Source: Uloborus plumipes (taxonomy: Eukaryota > Arthropoda > Arachnida > Araneae > Uloboridae). From it: a stretch of DNA of 64,000 nt. Each line of letters begins with the position of its first letter. The first letter of the stretch is position 1. The notes beneath the pieces are model-generated. The model did not search any database, was not told the origin of the DNA, and saw only the letters and a program-made list of their open reading frames with translations. Shown here piece by piece: positions 43,392-56,019 of this stretch. The stretch covers positions 248,001-312,000 of the forward strand of contig JAXGGA010000084.1 in NCBI GenBank assembly GCA_038373865.1, in the 5' to 3' direction. The translations under genes were made by a program, and so were the position numbers.

Positions 43392-44489
43392 CTCTAATGA
43401 GTCTATAGTAATAGCTTTTTTTCAAATGCAACTATGCTTCGCTGCCCGCCAATACCTTTTTTTCCGCAACTGGTGTTTCTTAATAGCTATCCCCCCTCCC
43501 ATCAAGTATGGAATAATTTCAATCTCTGATTTAATGCTGTTTAAATTTCTTCTTTGTTTTTATGTTTTATTCTTTTGATATTGTGTTCCGTCTAACGTTT
43601 TAAGTTAAAGAAACCAGAATTTATACTTGAAAAAAAAATATTTTCTTTATTGCATAAAATAGTTATATGTGCAACATAACGATAATGGCATTAAGAGTAC
43701 ACAAAAAATGCAAAATACAAGTGTAGAAAATTTAAGTTAGTACATGGAAACCTTAGATTAAAACTAATAGAAAAAGCGTTTAAAAAACCAGCATTAAAAG
43801 AAAGTACAAATAAATGAACATAATGACTTAAAAGGAATATTCTAATTTGTTTTTCATCTATTATATCAGAGCTCTGTCGTTCTCCTTTTCATAGTAGCTG
43901 CTGTTATTTTCCAGAAACTAAATGCTGGGACACATAAATAATACACGTAATGCATAAACTAACTTTAATTACAGTTTGAGAGGGGATACTTTAATGAGAC
44001 TAACCAACTTTAATGACTGCTGGTAGTTTCATTAATAGCAAACAATGCAAGTAAAGAAAGGCGTTAGTTTTGGAGATGCTACAGATAAAGTACTTTGCAT
44101 TGTTAATTTATATAAATGTACATATATAAGCCTTTCTCCTTCTTTTTTTTTCTGATGTTGGGGGTATTTGATTATCTTAGTGTAAAATTTATTGCTTATT
44201 AAAATACCACTTTCGAGGACTACAGTCGCTACATGCTTCAAAGTAAAGATTTTTTTCCGTATATGAAATAATGTTATTTATATTCTTAACATTTTAACAG
44301 CAAATAATTTTTATGAGTCATCCGGACGAGACTATTATTTGGGCATTAGACAGGAGCTTATTCTGACCACCCCCCGTCCCTGCTCATAATGTATAGGAAA
44401 GAAAAAAAAAACAAATAAACATTTTGACACATTATCAGCACACCAGGTCACATTTAACGGTGTCTTATATTATAATTTTTATGTTCATA
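43392..44489. other. AT-rich intergenic DNA
   Basis: No gene, TIR or tandem repeat recognised. Confidence 0.45.
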
Positions 44490-44490
44490 T

Positions 44491-45142
44491 ACAGGGTGTC
44501 CACTCCAATCGTGGACCAATAGCTAATTTCTAAACCGTTAGAGATACGCATATAGTTTATTTAGGAAAAAATCTCCAAATTATGAAAGGAATTTTGGATC
44601 TATTCAATGTTTTTCAAAAAATCAAATTTTGAAAGAGTTACGAAATTTAAATTTTTATACAGCCCCCCAGTCCTATCAATCATATTTAGTAAAACATTCT
44701 TGACACTGTAACATTTAAAACTAAAAAAAAATCACTCCTCTACCACAAAAATTGACCGAGTTATGACGTTTTGAAAAATCAAGATTTTGCATTATTTCAT
44801 GACGTCATCGAGAGATCACTTAAAGGACCGTATGCGAAATCCTTCAAAATCTTGATTTTTCAAAACGTCATAACTCGGTCAATTTTTGTGGTAGAAGAGT
44901 GATTTTTTTTAGTTTTAAACGTTAAAGTGTCAAGAATGTTTTACTAAATATGATTGATAGGACTGGGGGGCTGTATAAAAATTTAAATTTCGTAACTCTT
45001 TCAAAATTTGATTTTTTGAAAAACATTGAATGGACCCAAAATTCCTTTCGTAATTTGGAGATTTTTTCCAAAATAAACTCTATGCTTATCTCTAACGGTT
45101 TAGAAATTAGCTATTGGTCCACGATTGGAGAGGACACCCTGT
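44491..45142. mobile_element. Long foldback element, copy 1 (652 bp)
   Basis: Left arm 44,491-44,788 and right arm 44,846-45,142 are inverted copies of about 298 bp with only scattered mismatches, around a 57-nt loop. The outer ends are ACAGGGTGTCCACTCCAATC. TA occurs on both sides of TACAGGG..CCCTGTA, as in TA-targeting MITEs. The arms hold short ORFs but no transposase. A near-identical element lies at 54,009-54,661. Confidence 0.9.
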
Positions 45143-45577
45143 ATATATAATACTCATATATTATAATCTTAACAATAATGTAATTAGTGTAGTAATATGA
45201 TTGATGAATGGATAGTTGGCATAATGCCATACAATTTCGTTTGATTGTAATAAGACGTAATACAGGAAATTCATTTAAATTTTTTTCCAGCAAAGCAATC
45301 GAAGAGTCAATTCCCTCCCTCCGGAGTTGTAAATATACATTTTTATACATTTAATTATTATGTAAAATATAATGAGTGTTTAACTCTTTGGCACTGCCCT
45401 TCTCCCTTGACGGAAAAGTTTGAAATGACGTGCCAAAGAGTATATGTATATACTCAATGCATATTATATCAAAAAACAACAAAAACTACATCCACTTATA
45501 AAAAATACCATATTGATTTCTCCAAGCGAGGGCCTTTTCTGACCCACTCTAAATGACGAGTCTACGTAACTATCAAA
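45143..45577. other. Intergenic spacer
   Basis: AT-rich spacer between the foldback and a hAT MITE. Nothing recognised. Confidence 0.45.
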
Positions 45578-45871
45578 CAGGGGCGGATACAAGGGAGGGG
45601 CGATGGGGGCGATCGCCCCTCCCTTGAGGGACTCTTCTCCAGCAAGTTTTCGGCTTTGAAGTTCTAAAAAGGCAATTTTAGATGATCTTCAATGATACAA
45701 TGAGAAGTGGTGAGGATTCGATGCTCTGATCTGGATTTTTTTCGAAATTGAATACTGAAACACTTATAATAAACATGTGTTAACCTGGTAAAAAGGCGGA
45801 TGGGGGGGGGGAGGGCAAGTAGAAAAACAAACAATCGCCCCTCCCTTGGAGCATTTCTGGATCCGCCCTTG
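45578..45871. mobile_element. hAT-like MITE (GGCGGATACAAGG family, copy C)
   Basis: 294 bp starting CAGGGGCGGATACAAGGGAG and ending, reversed, CAAGGGCGGATCCAGAAATG. A perfect 8-bp duplication CTATCAAA lies at 45,570-45,577 and 45,872-45,879. The left end carries the same GGGGGCGATCGCCCC palindrome as copy A. The perfect duplication suggests that this is the youngest of the three copies. Confidence 0.85.
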
Positions 45872-46491
45872 CTATCAAAAGTGTTTGTTATACGACTTTT
45901 AAATGTAATGGCAGGGTAAATATTTTAGGAACTTTAATAATAGAAAAAAAAAACTAAATTTTAAGGAGATAGATTAAGGACATTTTCCTAGATTTTATAT
46001 TTAAATCTTTCTATGCTGCGATACGAAATTTCATAGATTTTATATTCAAATCTTTCAACAGTGCGACAACAAATTACTAATATTTTTAAGACTTTACCAA
46101 CAGATTTGGTGCCCTGGGCCGGTGCTCCATGTGCCTAAGGATAAATTTGGCCAAGACTTTGATGATTTTGGCTTAGTAAGAATTATAGCGAGAAATTATA
46201 TGTTTAAAACTGCATATTAAAAATAATAATAATATTAAAAATATAATTATAACAAGAAATTCAGTCCGGAACTAAACCAGTCTATCTTCCGTTTGCCTTT
46301 TTTTTTAAATCTGTAACCTACTCCCTATATTTTAATGCAACTCTTAAGTCTTAATTTTCGCTGTTTTGATTTACGAGAGCAAAACCCTCGAGTAAAATGA
46401 AGGTCTACTGCAACACAGTCTCAGTAACATGTTATTAAGAGATCGTTTTTTCTCCGGAGCTATTTCAGTTGAATCCCTTTTTTCTCCAATA

Positions 46492-47776
46492 CCGTAAAAT
46501 GGGGTGTATAGGAACTGCGGGGTCAATCGGAACAAAACTTCCCGACCGTACAAAGAAATTCTTTATAAATAAACTATTGGGTATTTTTTGCCATGATTTT
46601 TTTTTTCTGTAAGGTAAGATCATAGGAAGTGGGAAAAAATAACTTTTGTCAATCTGGCAACGCTATGGGCTTCTAAGGAGGGCTGCACGTGGAATGCTAG
46701 AAAACATCACATTTCCATAGACTGCAAAACTTCATATGCAAGAACAAACCTTCTTATATTTAAAAACTAAGAGTGGTATGTTTCAATTATACATGTATCT
46801 GAACAACAGAATATCGCATTAGAATTTACATTTTTTATAAATTGTGTCATAAAAATGAAGAATTCTGAAAAATGCCATAGAAAAAAAATTTGAGGGGTGA
46901 ATCGGAACACTTAGTTCTGTTGTTCCAATTCAAACTTACTTGAAGGAAACTGATTCAAAAATCAAGATTCTAACCCCAATTCTTCTAATCAAGACAAGGA
47001 CAAGGATTTATTACTGTGTATCCCTTCTCGTGAGCAACTAGATCTTAGAATGACAAACAGTTGCAGATTTCAAAAGAAATTTTCCCCAGGAGACTTTTTT
47101 TTACTTAAAATACGAGGGGGAAAGTTACATAGCCTTTATGCAGTAAAAGTCCAGCACACAGACAGTGATGAATAAGCGAAAAATCTTTCTGACAATCCCC
47201 GAAACCCAGAGAGTTCAAGAAACTAAAGAAAAAGGCAGAGAGAGGAGATGTTATGAAAAAACTTAAACCAAGTTACAATTGCTAGTTTTAAGGACAGGTA
47301 CATATTTGTGGACGACATGAGTGACTTCCATTCATGTTAAATCTTTGTATTTCAATTCAAAAGCATTTTGTAACATTACTTTTCATTTTTCATAAGGTCA
47401 AAATTATTTTAAATTTTGACAAATTATACACGTTTACTGGTATTGAAATTATGCATTTATTTGACAGTAATTATCTGTTCTTATTCTCCCCCATCAATAG
47501 TACTCATGTTTGTGAGACCTATTACAGGTTAAATTGAAAAAAATAAAAATTTTAGCATGTGTTCCGATTGACCCCTATCAGCGGGGTGATTCGGAACACC
47601 CATAATTCCCTATATATTTTCATAATAATTGTTCAAAATGCTTTGTCTTCGCTTGGAATATCAAAAGTAAAGCAAGACCGAAGTTTTTACCCAAAAGATC
47701 AAATTAAAAAAAAATCTTTTAACTGCTTTTTTTACAATCAAAGCTGAAAAGTGTTCCGATTCACCCCATTTTACGG
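46492..47776. mobile_element. TIR element with CCGTAAAATGGGGT ends, 1285 bp
   Basis: 14-bp perfect TIRs, CCGTAAAATGGGGT at the left and its complement at the right, flanked by TA (46,490-46,491 and 47,777-47,778). Motifs such as GGGTGAATCGGAACAC, GGTCAATCGGAAC and TGTTCCGATTGACCCC recur inside in both orientations. No transposase is recognised; short ORFs lack motifs. TA targeting suggests Tc1/mariner-type mobilisation. Confidence 0.7.
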
Positions 47777-47778
47777 TA

Positions 47779-48507
47779 CTTATGCGTTAACTAAGAACTA
47801 AATAGCTGCCACGGGATCAGCGCCAAAATTGACGGGAAAACTTAAGGAAAATGTCTTAAACTGTCGGTTAATACAATATCTAGGTTTTTTTTTTTTTTTT
47901 TTGAGCCAAATATTTAGAACAATGGTTGATAGTCAGAAGTAAGAAAGAACGGTCAAGAAATGAATAAACACGAATGAGTGAACATTGAAAATTTTATATA
48001 TTTAGCCAATAATATTTATTGCTGCAAGACTTTATAACTGGAATCAAGATTGATTTTTATTAGCCTCTAGATGTGGGTTATTAATACTAATACATTTTAC
48101 TCTGAAGTGAACGAATTCTTCTTTCAGTTTAAATTTCAGAACAATTTAACTTAAGCCCAGTTATATTTTAAGTAGTTAACACACACAAATTGAATTAACT
48201 ATTCGCGAAGTATCTTTTGAAAAGGGGAACTTAATACAAATGCCAATTACTGTCCAAATTTTGAAAATTTCTTCTATCTTTATAGTACCAATATTCCTTA
48301 AAACCCATTCCCAGCGAGTGAATTAGTAATATTTTAATTCTATTTCATATACTTTTGTTTTTCATGGGCCAGTAATATATGTTTTGCTTGAAAATGTAAT
48401 CGAAAAACTCAACCAGATGTTACGCTATTTCTGACGCTCGTAATATTAAATGAGTCACGAATTTCTGTTCGTAAATCACGTAGAAGAGTGAATGTTCATT
48501 ATCCAAT
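47779..48507. other. AT-rich intergenic DNA
   Basis: Contains a poly(T) run near 47,886-47,902. Nothing else recognised. Confidence 0.45.
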
Positions 48508-49310
48508 TTCTCTGTAAACTCGTCATTTTCCATGCAGAATCTGTCTGGGCATGTTTTTTGAAATGTTCGTACAATTATTATTGCTCTAGAAACAAATCTA
48601 TTACTTTGTTCGAAAGAGGGTCAATAAAAGCTTGTGTTTTTCTGATAAATCATGACAGGGGGACTGTGCCAGGGGATTGTGTATTTGCACTTTGTTGCGT
48701 AATATCTGCAAAATGATTGGAACACAATTATTTACGAAACTACCTATAAATTTAAGAACAGATCATAGGACATAACAACTAATTTGTTTCATAATTAAAC
48801 TAATTAGCGTTAAAATTATCATTTTCCAGGGGACTGTTTTCGCAATGACCCAGATGCATACTTTGATCACAAATGTGGCTCGAAATAAAACAAATAGCGT
48901 TTCAACACCGTTTACAGCAATTTCGGCAAGTTCACACTGATTACTTTAAACTTCATGCCAAAAAACATTTGCAAGAGTATCAAATTTTTCTATTGCAGCT
49001 TTGAATTTGTGGCAAGGAACTGTTTGAAAAAACTCCGGACAGAATTTACATGACAATTTTAAATTTCAGAAATACGTAATTAGACCTTATATCATGAAAA
49101 AAAAATAGCTGCATTATTCTATTTTTAGATATTAATTGCAAATTAACGTAGTGTTAATAGGTTTTTTGGAATATTGAATTTAACTGTGGATTGGGATAGC
49201 CAAGGGACTGTTTTTGGTACTTAGATAATTTCCAGAAAAAAATATATATAAAATTGTTATCGCTCCAAATACAATTGAGCTACAAAGTATTAATGCTTTA
49301 ATTATATTAA

Positions 49311-49872
49311 CCCTCGTGGGTTCCTTGGGGTCATATGTGACTCCAATGCAATTTCTGTTTAATATATCTTGTTAATCAACCATTTGTTTTTAATGGCATT
49401 TTGTGGCTTTATTCCTCTAGTTTTCTATTTAAAATAATGCTATTATTGCGTTTTATTTTTCCCGAATTGCATTTTTTGCACACAAGACCCTTGGGGTCAC
49501 TTCACCAGAATGCCAAAAAAAGAGGACGTTGCAACTTTTGTCCAAGAGAACTGGACATAAAATGCATCGAAAAATGTCATAAGTGTTTGAAATTCACTTG
49601 CAAAAATCATGTTTTTTCAAGTCTGTAACAGTTGTAAATAAATCTACTGTTATTGCAAGTTTTGCTCTAAAATTTTAATTTTTAATGCATAAACTAAATT
49701 TTACTTTGATTGTGTCTTTTTATTTTTATTTTTTTTAGTATTAAAAAGTGTGTGAACTTGAATAATGCATGTAACATTCAATAATCATAATAAATTAGTT
49801 AAAGGAAGCATTGGGGTCGTTTATGACCCCAAGGGTCTTGAGTGCAACTGAAATTGGAGGAACCCACGAGGG
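49311..49872 (+). mobile_element. piggyBac-like non-autonomous element, 562 bp
   Basis: TIRs CCCTCGTGGGTTCCT (49,311-49,325) and the exact complement at 49,858-49,872 are flanked by TTAA on both sides (49,307-49,310 and 49,873-49,876). TTAA target and CCC..GGG ends are diagnostic of piggyBac. Subterminal GGGGTCAT/ATGACCCC words are inverted. The interior retains only the 3' end of a transposase gene. Confidence 0.9.
49515..49628 (+). pseudogene. piggyBac transposase C-terminal cysteine-rich remnant
   Basis: This frame reads RGRCNFCPRELDIKCIEKC, then HKCLKFTCKNHV and a TAA at 49,626. The spacing C-X2-C..C-X3-C-X2-C..C-X2-H matches the zinc-binding cysteine-rich domain that ends piggyBac transposases and binds the TIRs. 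The whole catalytic core is missing; an ATG at 49,437 or another upstream start yields unrelated sequence. It sits in the correct orientation near the 3' end of a TTAA-flanked element, as expected for an internal deletion. Confidence 0.75.
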
Positions 49873-49954
49873 TTAAGAGCGATAATTACTTTATTTCACT
49901 TTATAATTTTTTTAAATACTCGGTCCGGACAGTCAATTACGAGTTTACAGAGAA

Positions 49955-50482
49955 TCGCCCATATATATGTTAAATATTTTTTTTTGGTAAAAAAACATAT
50001 CACAGCTCGGCAACAGAAGAGACATGACTCAAAATTTGAAAAAAATGTAATAATTATAGGTTTAAAATCTAAACTTAATGCGACTTCTAAGTTAGTTTAT
50101 AAAACTGGTGCTAGGTGACTTATTAACGATAAAAAATCAAAAGCGACTCATCATTAAACTCATAATTATAAGAAAAACTTTCGAATTTTAAGTACACCCT
50201 ATCAATTTTGACTACAAAAGCTAACTAGTAAACACAGAATCATAATTTTTTTTGCGTAATTGTATTATTAGTGTAAATAAGTTGAAAGTAGTATTGCGTA
50301 AAATCTTGGGTTTTTTTTAGTACTGTTTTTCTTTTTTTTTTTTTTTTTTATAGCTGGGTCACTTCTTTTGCCATGGTGCGATACATTCAGAAATGATTAA
50401 TTTTTCATCAAAACATTTACCATTAACCAACAGGTATGACAAAAAAAAAAAAAAAAACTGCAGTACGCGTACACATTATTCA

Positions 50483-50518
<36 letters not shown>

Positions 50519-50599
50519 CTTATGAACCAGGAAAATAAATGGCGAAAAAGACAAAAGCTATCAATAAAGGGCACAAGAGTAAATGTCAGTGAATTTAAT
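49955..50599. other. AT-rich intergenic DNA with A/T homopolymers
   Basis: Contains poly(T) near 50,332-50,350 and two poly(A) runs near 50,440-50,500. The ORF across it is low complexity. Confidence 0.5.
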
Positions 50600-51060
50600 A
50601 AGTCCCCGTAAGCCTGAATCGTGTTTCTAAATCGAAAATAAAATTTATCCCGTTCCCAATTTTATTCCGATATTTAAATATCCTTATTCTTATTAAATCC
50701 AGCTGATATGTCATTCTCAAACTCTTTAAACCCGCCCAGCGAGCAAGCTTAAGATCTTTCCTATTAGCCAAATGAGATCTATAATTAACCAAAGCCTCGT
50801 TATCATCCACCCCTGTAATTGGATTGAAATGCGAGCCAGGTCCAGGGCGATAACCAGCCAGAAATGGCACTCGCCTAATCGAAAATCCCTATTTAATGCT
50901 CTTTGCCGCGCACTACCTTTCACCAGTGAAGCAGTGCGTTATCTCTGAACCCCCTTCAATATATTTTAACCCCCTTTCTTTCACTTGGGCCTTCGTTCCA
51001 TCATTGTCTTTAACCGTTCTTACTTTCACTGACCCGCTGAAATCTAATTAATGGACCTAC
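50600..51060. other. Long repeat-free, motif-dense block; possible enhancer
   Basis: About 460 bp without homopolymers or copies elsewhere in the window. It is dense in homeodomain-like and GATA-like words (TAATTGGATTG, CTAATTAATGG, TTTAATGC, CTAATCG, GGCGATAACC). ORFs cross it in several frames with no domain. The sharp contrast with AT-rich flanks suggests constraint; enhancer function is inference. Confidence 0.35.
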
Positions 51061-54008
51061 GCTATTTTGCAAATTACTGTTCTGGGAAACCCAGCAACAA
51101 AAAGGGGTTGTCCCCCCTTATTTCTGCTTGCCCCACCCTCATCGTCAGAGCTCGGGGCACTTTTTTTTTTTTCCATTCTTATAAGATTTTGCTGGTAAAA
51201 AGTGATAAAACTGATGAATTTAGATTCTAGGAGGGGTCCTCGAGGGATTATTTTACATTCTTCTTCTCTTTGAAATCATTGCTCGAGGCACGGAGCAGAT
51301 ACACTTTGCCCAATGACTACTAAATTCTGGATTCTTCAAACGTCCAATTTTTTGGATTATATTAACGAAAACTACGCACTATCACAAATGAATAAAAAAT
51401 AATCCATTTAACTTTTTTAGCTAGTTTTACTTATTGGTACTCGGGAGAATTATTGGCTAAATCAAAATAGAATGGAGCGTATACTAGAACGTCTATCCCT
51501 CATTATAAAAAAAAAAAATGGTGAACTTGATTCACAAACAATACAATCTGATATGGGTTATTCTACGCTATTTGAATTCAGACGCTCGATAGAAAAATTT
51601 TATGTGAAACTGATTGTATGCTTAAGCACTTTAGAACATTGTCTTTTACATGGACCACTGAGTTAATTTAATATAACTATTTCGTTTAAGTATTAATAGC
51701 TGAAAATAGTCGAAAATGTATACTTCCCTGGCCTGGCCAAATACTAGTTTTTATACAAATATGTTCGACGTTCAACTTTTGTCAACCTAACAAGAATGTT
51801 TTTTACGATAATTATATACACGTACATAAATATCAAAACATATTTCATCGATAAACATTGCAAAAATATTTCTTAATGTTAAAAAAAAAAAGCCCTTTTT
51901 AACGTGCCACAACAACAGCGTCATCCTCAACTGGCGAACTTCAAAGATTGAAATTTAGCAGAAAAAATGTAAAAGGGTGACCTTGAATGCGAATAACCAG
52001 TGTAATACTGAGAAAAGTTAAAAGCAAGCTAAGAGGTTTAAGCAAAATTCAAATATTGCATCAGTTCTCGTTGTAAGTGCCCCTAAACGTACTTGTGTCA
52101 GTCGTTGTAGTATTTCCCCTGATAAGTATAAGTTTTTATATATCATCGTTACCTAAATTGTACGTATGTATAATGTAATGCTTATTGTGTGCAGACATCA
52201 AGTATTACTTGAAGTTCTGGTTAGAAGAACGTGTGATGTTATTTTTATAGGTTATGTGCGGTTTTGTCACTCCCCCTGGGGTCACTTCCCTGGCAGTTTT
52301 GTGCCTCAAAAGGCTAAATATACATCAAATCTATATCATAAACATAATAAATTTCATTTTTAATCTTAATTATACCTGTTCAGGTAATTTGAATTCGCGA
52401 TTTGTATGAAACATGTCGTGTTTTAAAGATTTTTTTTTTTTTTTAACTTTATTACAACCGGACAAAATTGTTTGGACACAGGGCTTATAGAAATGAGTTC
52501 ATACTCTGATTTTACACCGGAAAATAAGTGAAATAAGTGAAAATCAAACTAGAATGTCACTAGTGTCACTCCCTTGACAGCACACTTTCCCCTGGTATCA
52601 ATAAAACTCAAAAAAATTAAAATCTCGTCCGGCCTTACCACTACAATCATAAAAATGGTGGTGACTAATGAAATAATGAGTGTGAAATTAAACAGATTAC
52701 TTTTTTTTTTTTTTTGGGGGGGGGGGGGGTACACAAAAAACTCATTGACCGTAGAATCACCCATATACCGAATTTCAGTTAAGATCTTGACAAATTTCGT
52801 TTCTGAATGTTCGTCAATAGGAGCTAGTCTACTCTAAATCAAATTAAGGGAAGCCCGTTCTTCATGTGCAACATGCATGAAGTGCAGTATTCGTGCTGCC
52901 AAATATTCTACTTTCGCAGCAGTCAGACTGGGAAGTCCTTACTTTAAGATAACTTAACCACAACATGGCCACTAATATAGCTTTCAGTTAATCACGAGAA
53001 AGATTTTTTTTTTTAAAATTCATTCATTCATTTATTTATTTTTGGTTACAGAAACGTCGCTTAATCCCCAACTAGAAAGCTAATATTCGTTCTGATGATA
53101 TCCACTGATCTCAATTAATGAAATGCACTTCGTCTTACATTTTGTAATGAGGTGCAGATACTATAGTACCAAGCGGTTTTTCAGAAAAATTGACAGACTG
53201 AAATTGTCTTGAAGAAAAATAAGCTCTTTTCAGTTTCACTTCTTAACTCACTTTTTTCAAACGTGTCAGTGTTTTTTATTTTTGAGCAATGACAAATTGC
53301 TATTTGTTTTCTCTTTGGAACTCAGGCTTTGTATAATCCCTTTTTCAGATTGGACTCGAAGGCACACATTCACACACACACATACACACACACTTATCGC
53401 AATTCGTCATTGTGAAAAACATAACTGGAATTCAAAATGTCAAAACTCAAACTAATTTAATTCTATCTTATTTACTTATTTACTTATTTATTTATTTTTT
53501 GCCTGTCTAGTGAAACAGGGTTCAATTACATACCCCCCTCCCCTCCCCAGACATGTACTGAGATCAGAAAGCATCGAGCTTGACTTTGCAGATAAAAGAA
53601 ACGCATTTATTATTTATTGTCAGCTTGAATCATTGAATCTAAGCTTCTTCAGTTCAGGATTCAACTAGCAAAGCAATCTAATTATGAATTAGCTACCATT
53701 TTTTACTTCTTAAAATTAGGGTCCTCTTACATTAAGGGTCTGATATGCTTATATCGTCGCCACCATGCTAAACTTACGAATATGAAAATTGGCACTTTTT
53801 CAGAAGAGCCAAAACAATGCATATAACTTTTTCCCACCTGACGTGTTTGGTTATTTTCAATTTTTAAACTTTTATAGATATCTTTAAGTGTAAAACTATC
53901 GTTCGAAGGTATCATTTTAATTTTAATTATTTGTAAAATTTGAACTTGAAAAACGAACTTGAAAAACGCGATTTTTCACATTCGTTATTTTAGCATGGTG
54001 TCGACTAT
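51061..54008. other. Intergenic DNA, nothing assigned
   Basis: AT-rich with T, G and CA runs (52,431-52,444, 52,700-52,729, 53,373-53,393) and a TTTA-rich stretch near 53,470-53,500. No gene or TIR element recognised. Confidence 0.4.
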
Positions 54009-54661
54009 ACAGGGTGTCCACTCCAATCGTGGACCAATAGCTAATTTCTAAACCGTTAGAGATAAGCATATAGTTTATTTGGGAAAAAATCTCCAAATTA
54101 TGAAAGGAATTTTGTGTCTATTCAATGTTTTTCAAAAAATCAAATTTTGAAAGAGTTACAAAATTTAAATTTTTATACAGCCCCCCAGTCCTATCAATCA
54201 TATTTAGTAAAACATTCTTGACACTGTAACGTTTAAAACTAAAAAAAAATCACTCTTCTACGACAAAAATTGACCGAGTTATGACGTTTTGAAAAATCAA
54301 GATTTTGAAGGATTTCGCATACGGTCCCTTAAGCGATATCTCGATGACGTCATGAAACAATGCAAAATCTTGATTTTTCAAAACATCATAACTCGGTCAA
54401 TTTTTGTCGTAGAAGAGTGATTTTTTTTTAGTTTTAAACGTTACAGTGTCAAGAATGTTTTACTAAATATGATTGATAGGACTGGGGGGCTGTATAAAAA
54501 TTTAAATTTCGTAACTCTTTCAAAATTTGATTTTTTGAAAAACATTGAATAGACCCAAAATTCCTTTCATAATTTGGAGATTTTTTCCTAAATAAACTAT
54601 ATGCTTATCTCTAACGGTTTAGAAATTAGCTATTGGTCCACGATTGGAGTGGACACCCTGT
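54009..54661. mobile_element. Long foldback element, copy 2 (653 bp)
   Basis: Left arm 54,009-54,306 and right arm 54,364-54,661 are near-identical inverted copies around a 57-nt loop. Ends and flanking TA match copy 1. The loop reads as the reverse complement of the loop in copy 1, so the two elements, or at least their centres, are in opposite orientation. Confidence 0.9.
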
Positions 54662-56019
54662 ATATAGGTGTGCAACCAGATATTTCAGGTCTGAACCAGC
54701 TCGAAAGAGCTAATGCTCTCATGCTATTGTCGCATATTCGTTCTTAATAACAATATAAAACGGAAAATAAGTGCACTTTTTCGTTTTGGAGGAAAAGTAG
54801 TGTTTCCAACAGTTTTACTCCGGGAAAAAGATAAAAAAGGATTTCCTGCGTGCTCGCCAAAGTGCTTCAGCTTCATATTCGTCGATATCAATTTTCGTCC
54901 TTTTAAATCAATTGCTCTGAATATATCAAGAATTGATTTATTTGTGTATTAGGACAAGTGAAGAGAGTAAAACAAAATCTCGAAATCGGGACTTGGATCA
55001 GGAACCTGTTGATTTCTAGCGTGTTCTCAATAAATATTAAATGTGTTTACGGTCATCAATCGCTTGGCAGGTGTTTTATTTCTTTCAACTTCTACCAGAG
55101 AGCAACATACAAGGAAACTAAGCTAATAATTATTTGAAGTTATGACACCTAATATTCTACGTTTAAGCTGTCACACATAAGCTGTAAATGATGTCACACT
55201 TTCTTTCAAGAATTTTGCCCCCTCACCTTTTCCCTTTTTTCACACTTCATGCTATTTTGAATTTAATTTTTTTTGATAAAAATGCGTCAGGTTACACTTT
55301 TTGCCACCCCCCCCCCCGGTAAAAAGAAAAAATGCGTGTCTTCTGAAATCTTAGGACAATCCACCATAAAAATTTTAGCAAAATCAAAAATGTTATGTAT
55401 CTAACCTACCTGATTCTTATAAGAACTACCTCTTAATTTTTATCTAAATTAAAAGGAAAATATTAGGAATTTTTTTTAACAATAATTGATGATTGATATT
55501 TATTCCTTCCTTCAAAATTATCCTTCAAAAAAAAAAAAACTTTTTTATCTTAGGTACTTGCTAAATTTATATCTTTTTGGCATAAATTTTCGTTTTCAGT
55601 TGAGTATTGTCCCCTTAATATGTAGATGTAACCAGCCGTTACATTTTCGCAGTGTCTGAAACTAAATTAATTTCTAGAATTTCTGTTTTGCATTTGATAT
55701 GTGATAGAAAAATAATTGATGCAAATAATGAATCAATCTATAATGGAACAAAAAAGAAAGCAAGACTTTAGTGTTAATACTGAGTGAGCTTGAAATTACA
55801 TGATTATTTTTTAAAAAAATGCTGTATTTATCTAACAAAATATTAATCTTTGTTTCCCTTGACTAATAAACATCAAATATCTAGGGAAATACTAAACATG
55901 GGGATTAAAATGCTTAAAAGTTTCCAACTTATCACGGGACTTGTGATTAGCTGATTTATTACTATTTATTAGTTTTTAAGGGAACTGCTTATTTCTGCAG
56001 TTTCCTTTTATCAACTTGA
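54662..56019. other. AT-rich intergenic DNA
   Basis: A poly(C) run lies near 55,306-55,318. No gene or definable repeat. Confidence 0.45.

Larger units (their letters stand above)
48508..49954. repeat. Possible TIR element enclosing the piggyBac derivative
   Basis: TTCTCTGTAAACTCGT at 48,508-48,523 is repeated exactly, inverted, at 49,939-49,954. Inside, GGGGACTGT/GGGACTGTTTT words recur (near 48,658, 48,829 and 49,204) together with GGTCCGGACAGTC near the right end. No target duplication is obvious. A chance 16-bp match is unlikely but the element call is tentative. Confidence 0.4.
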
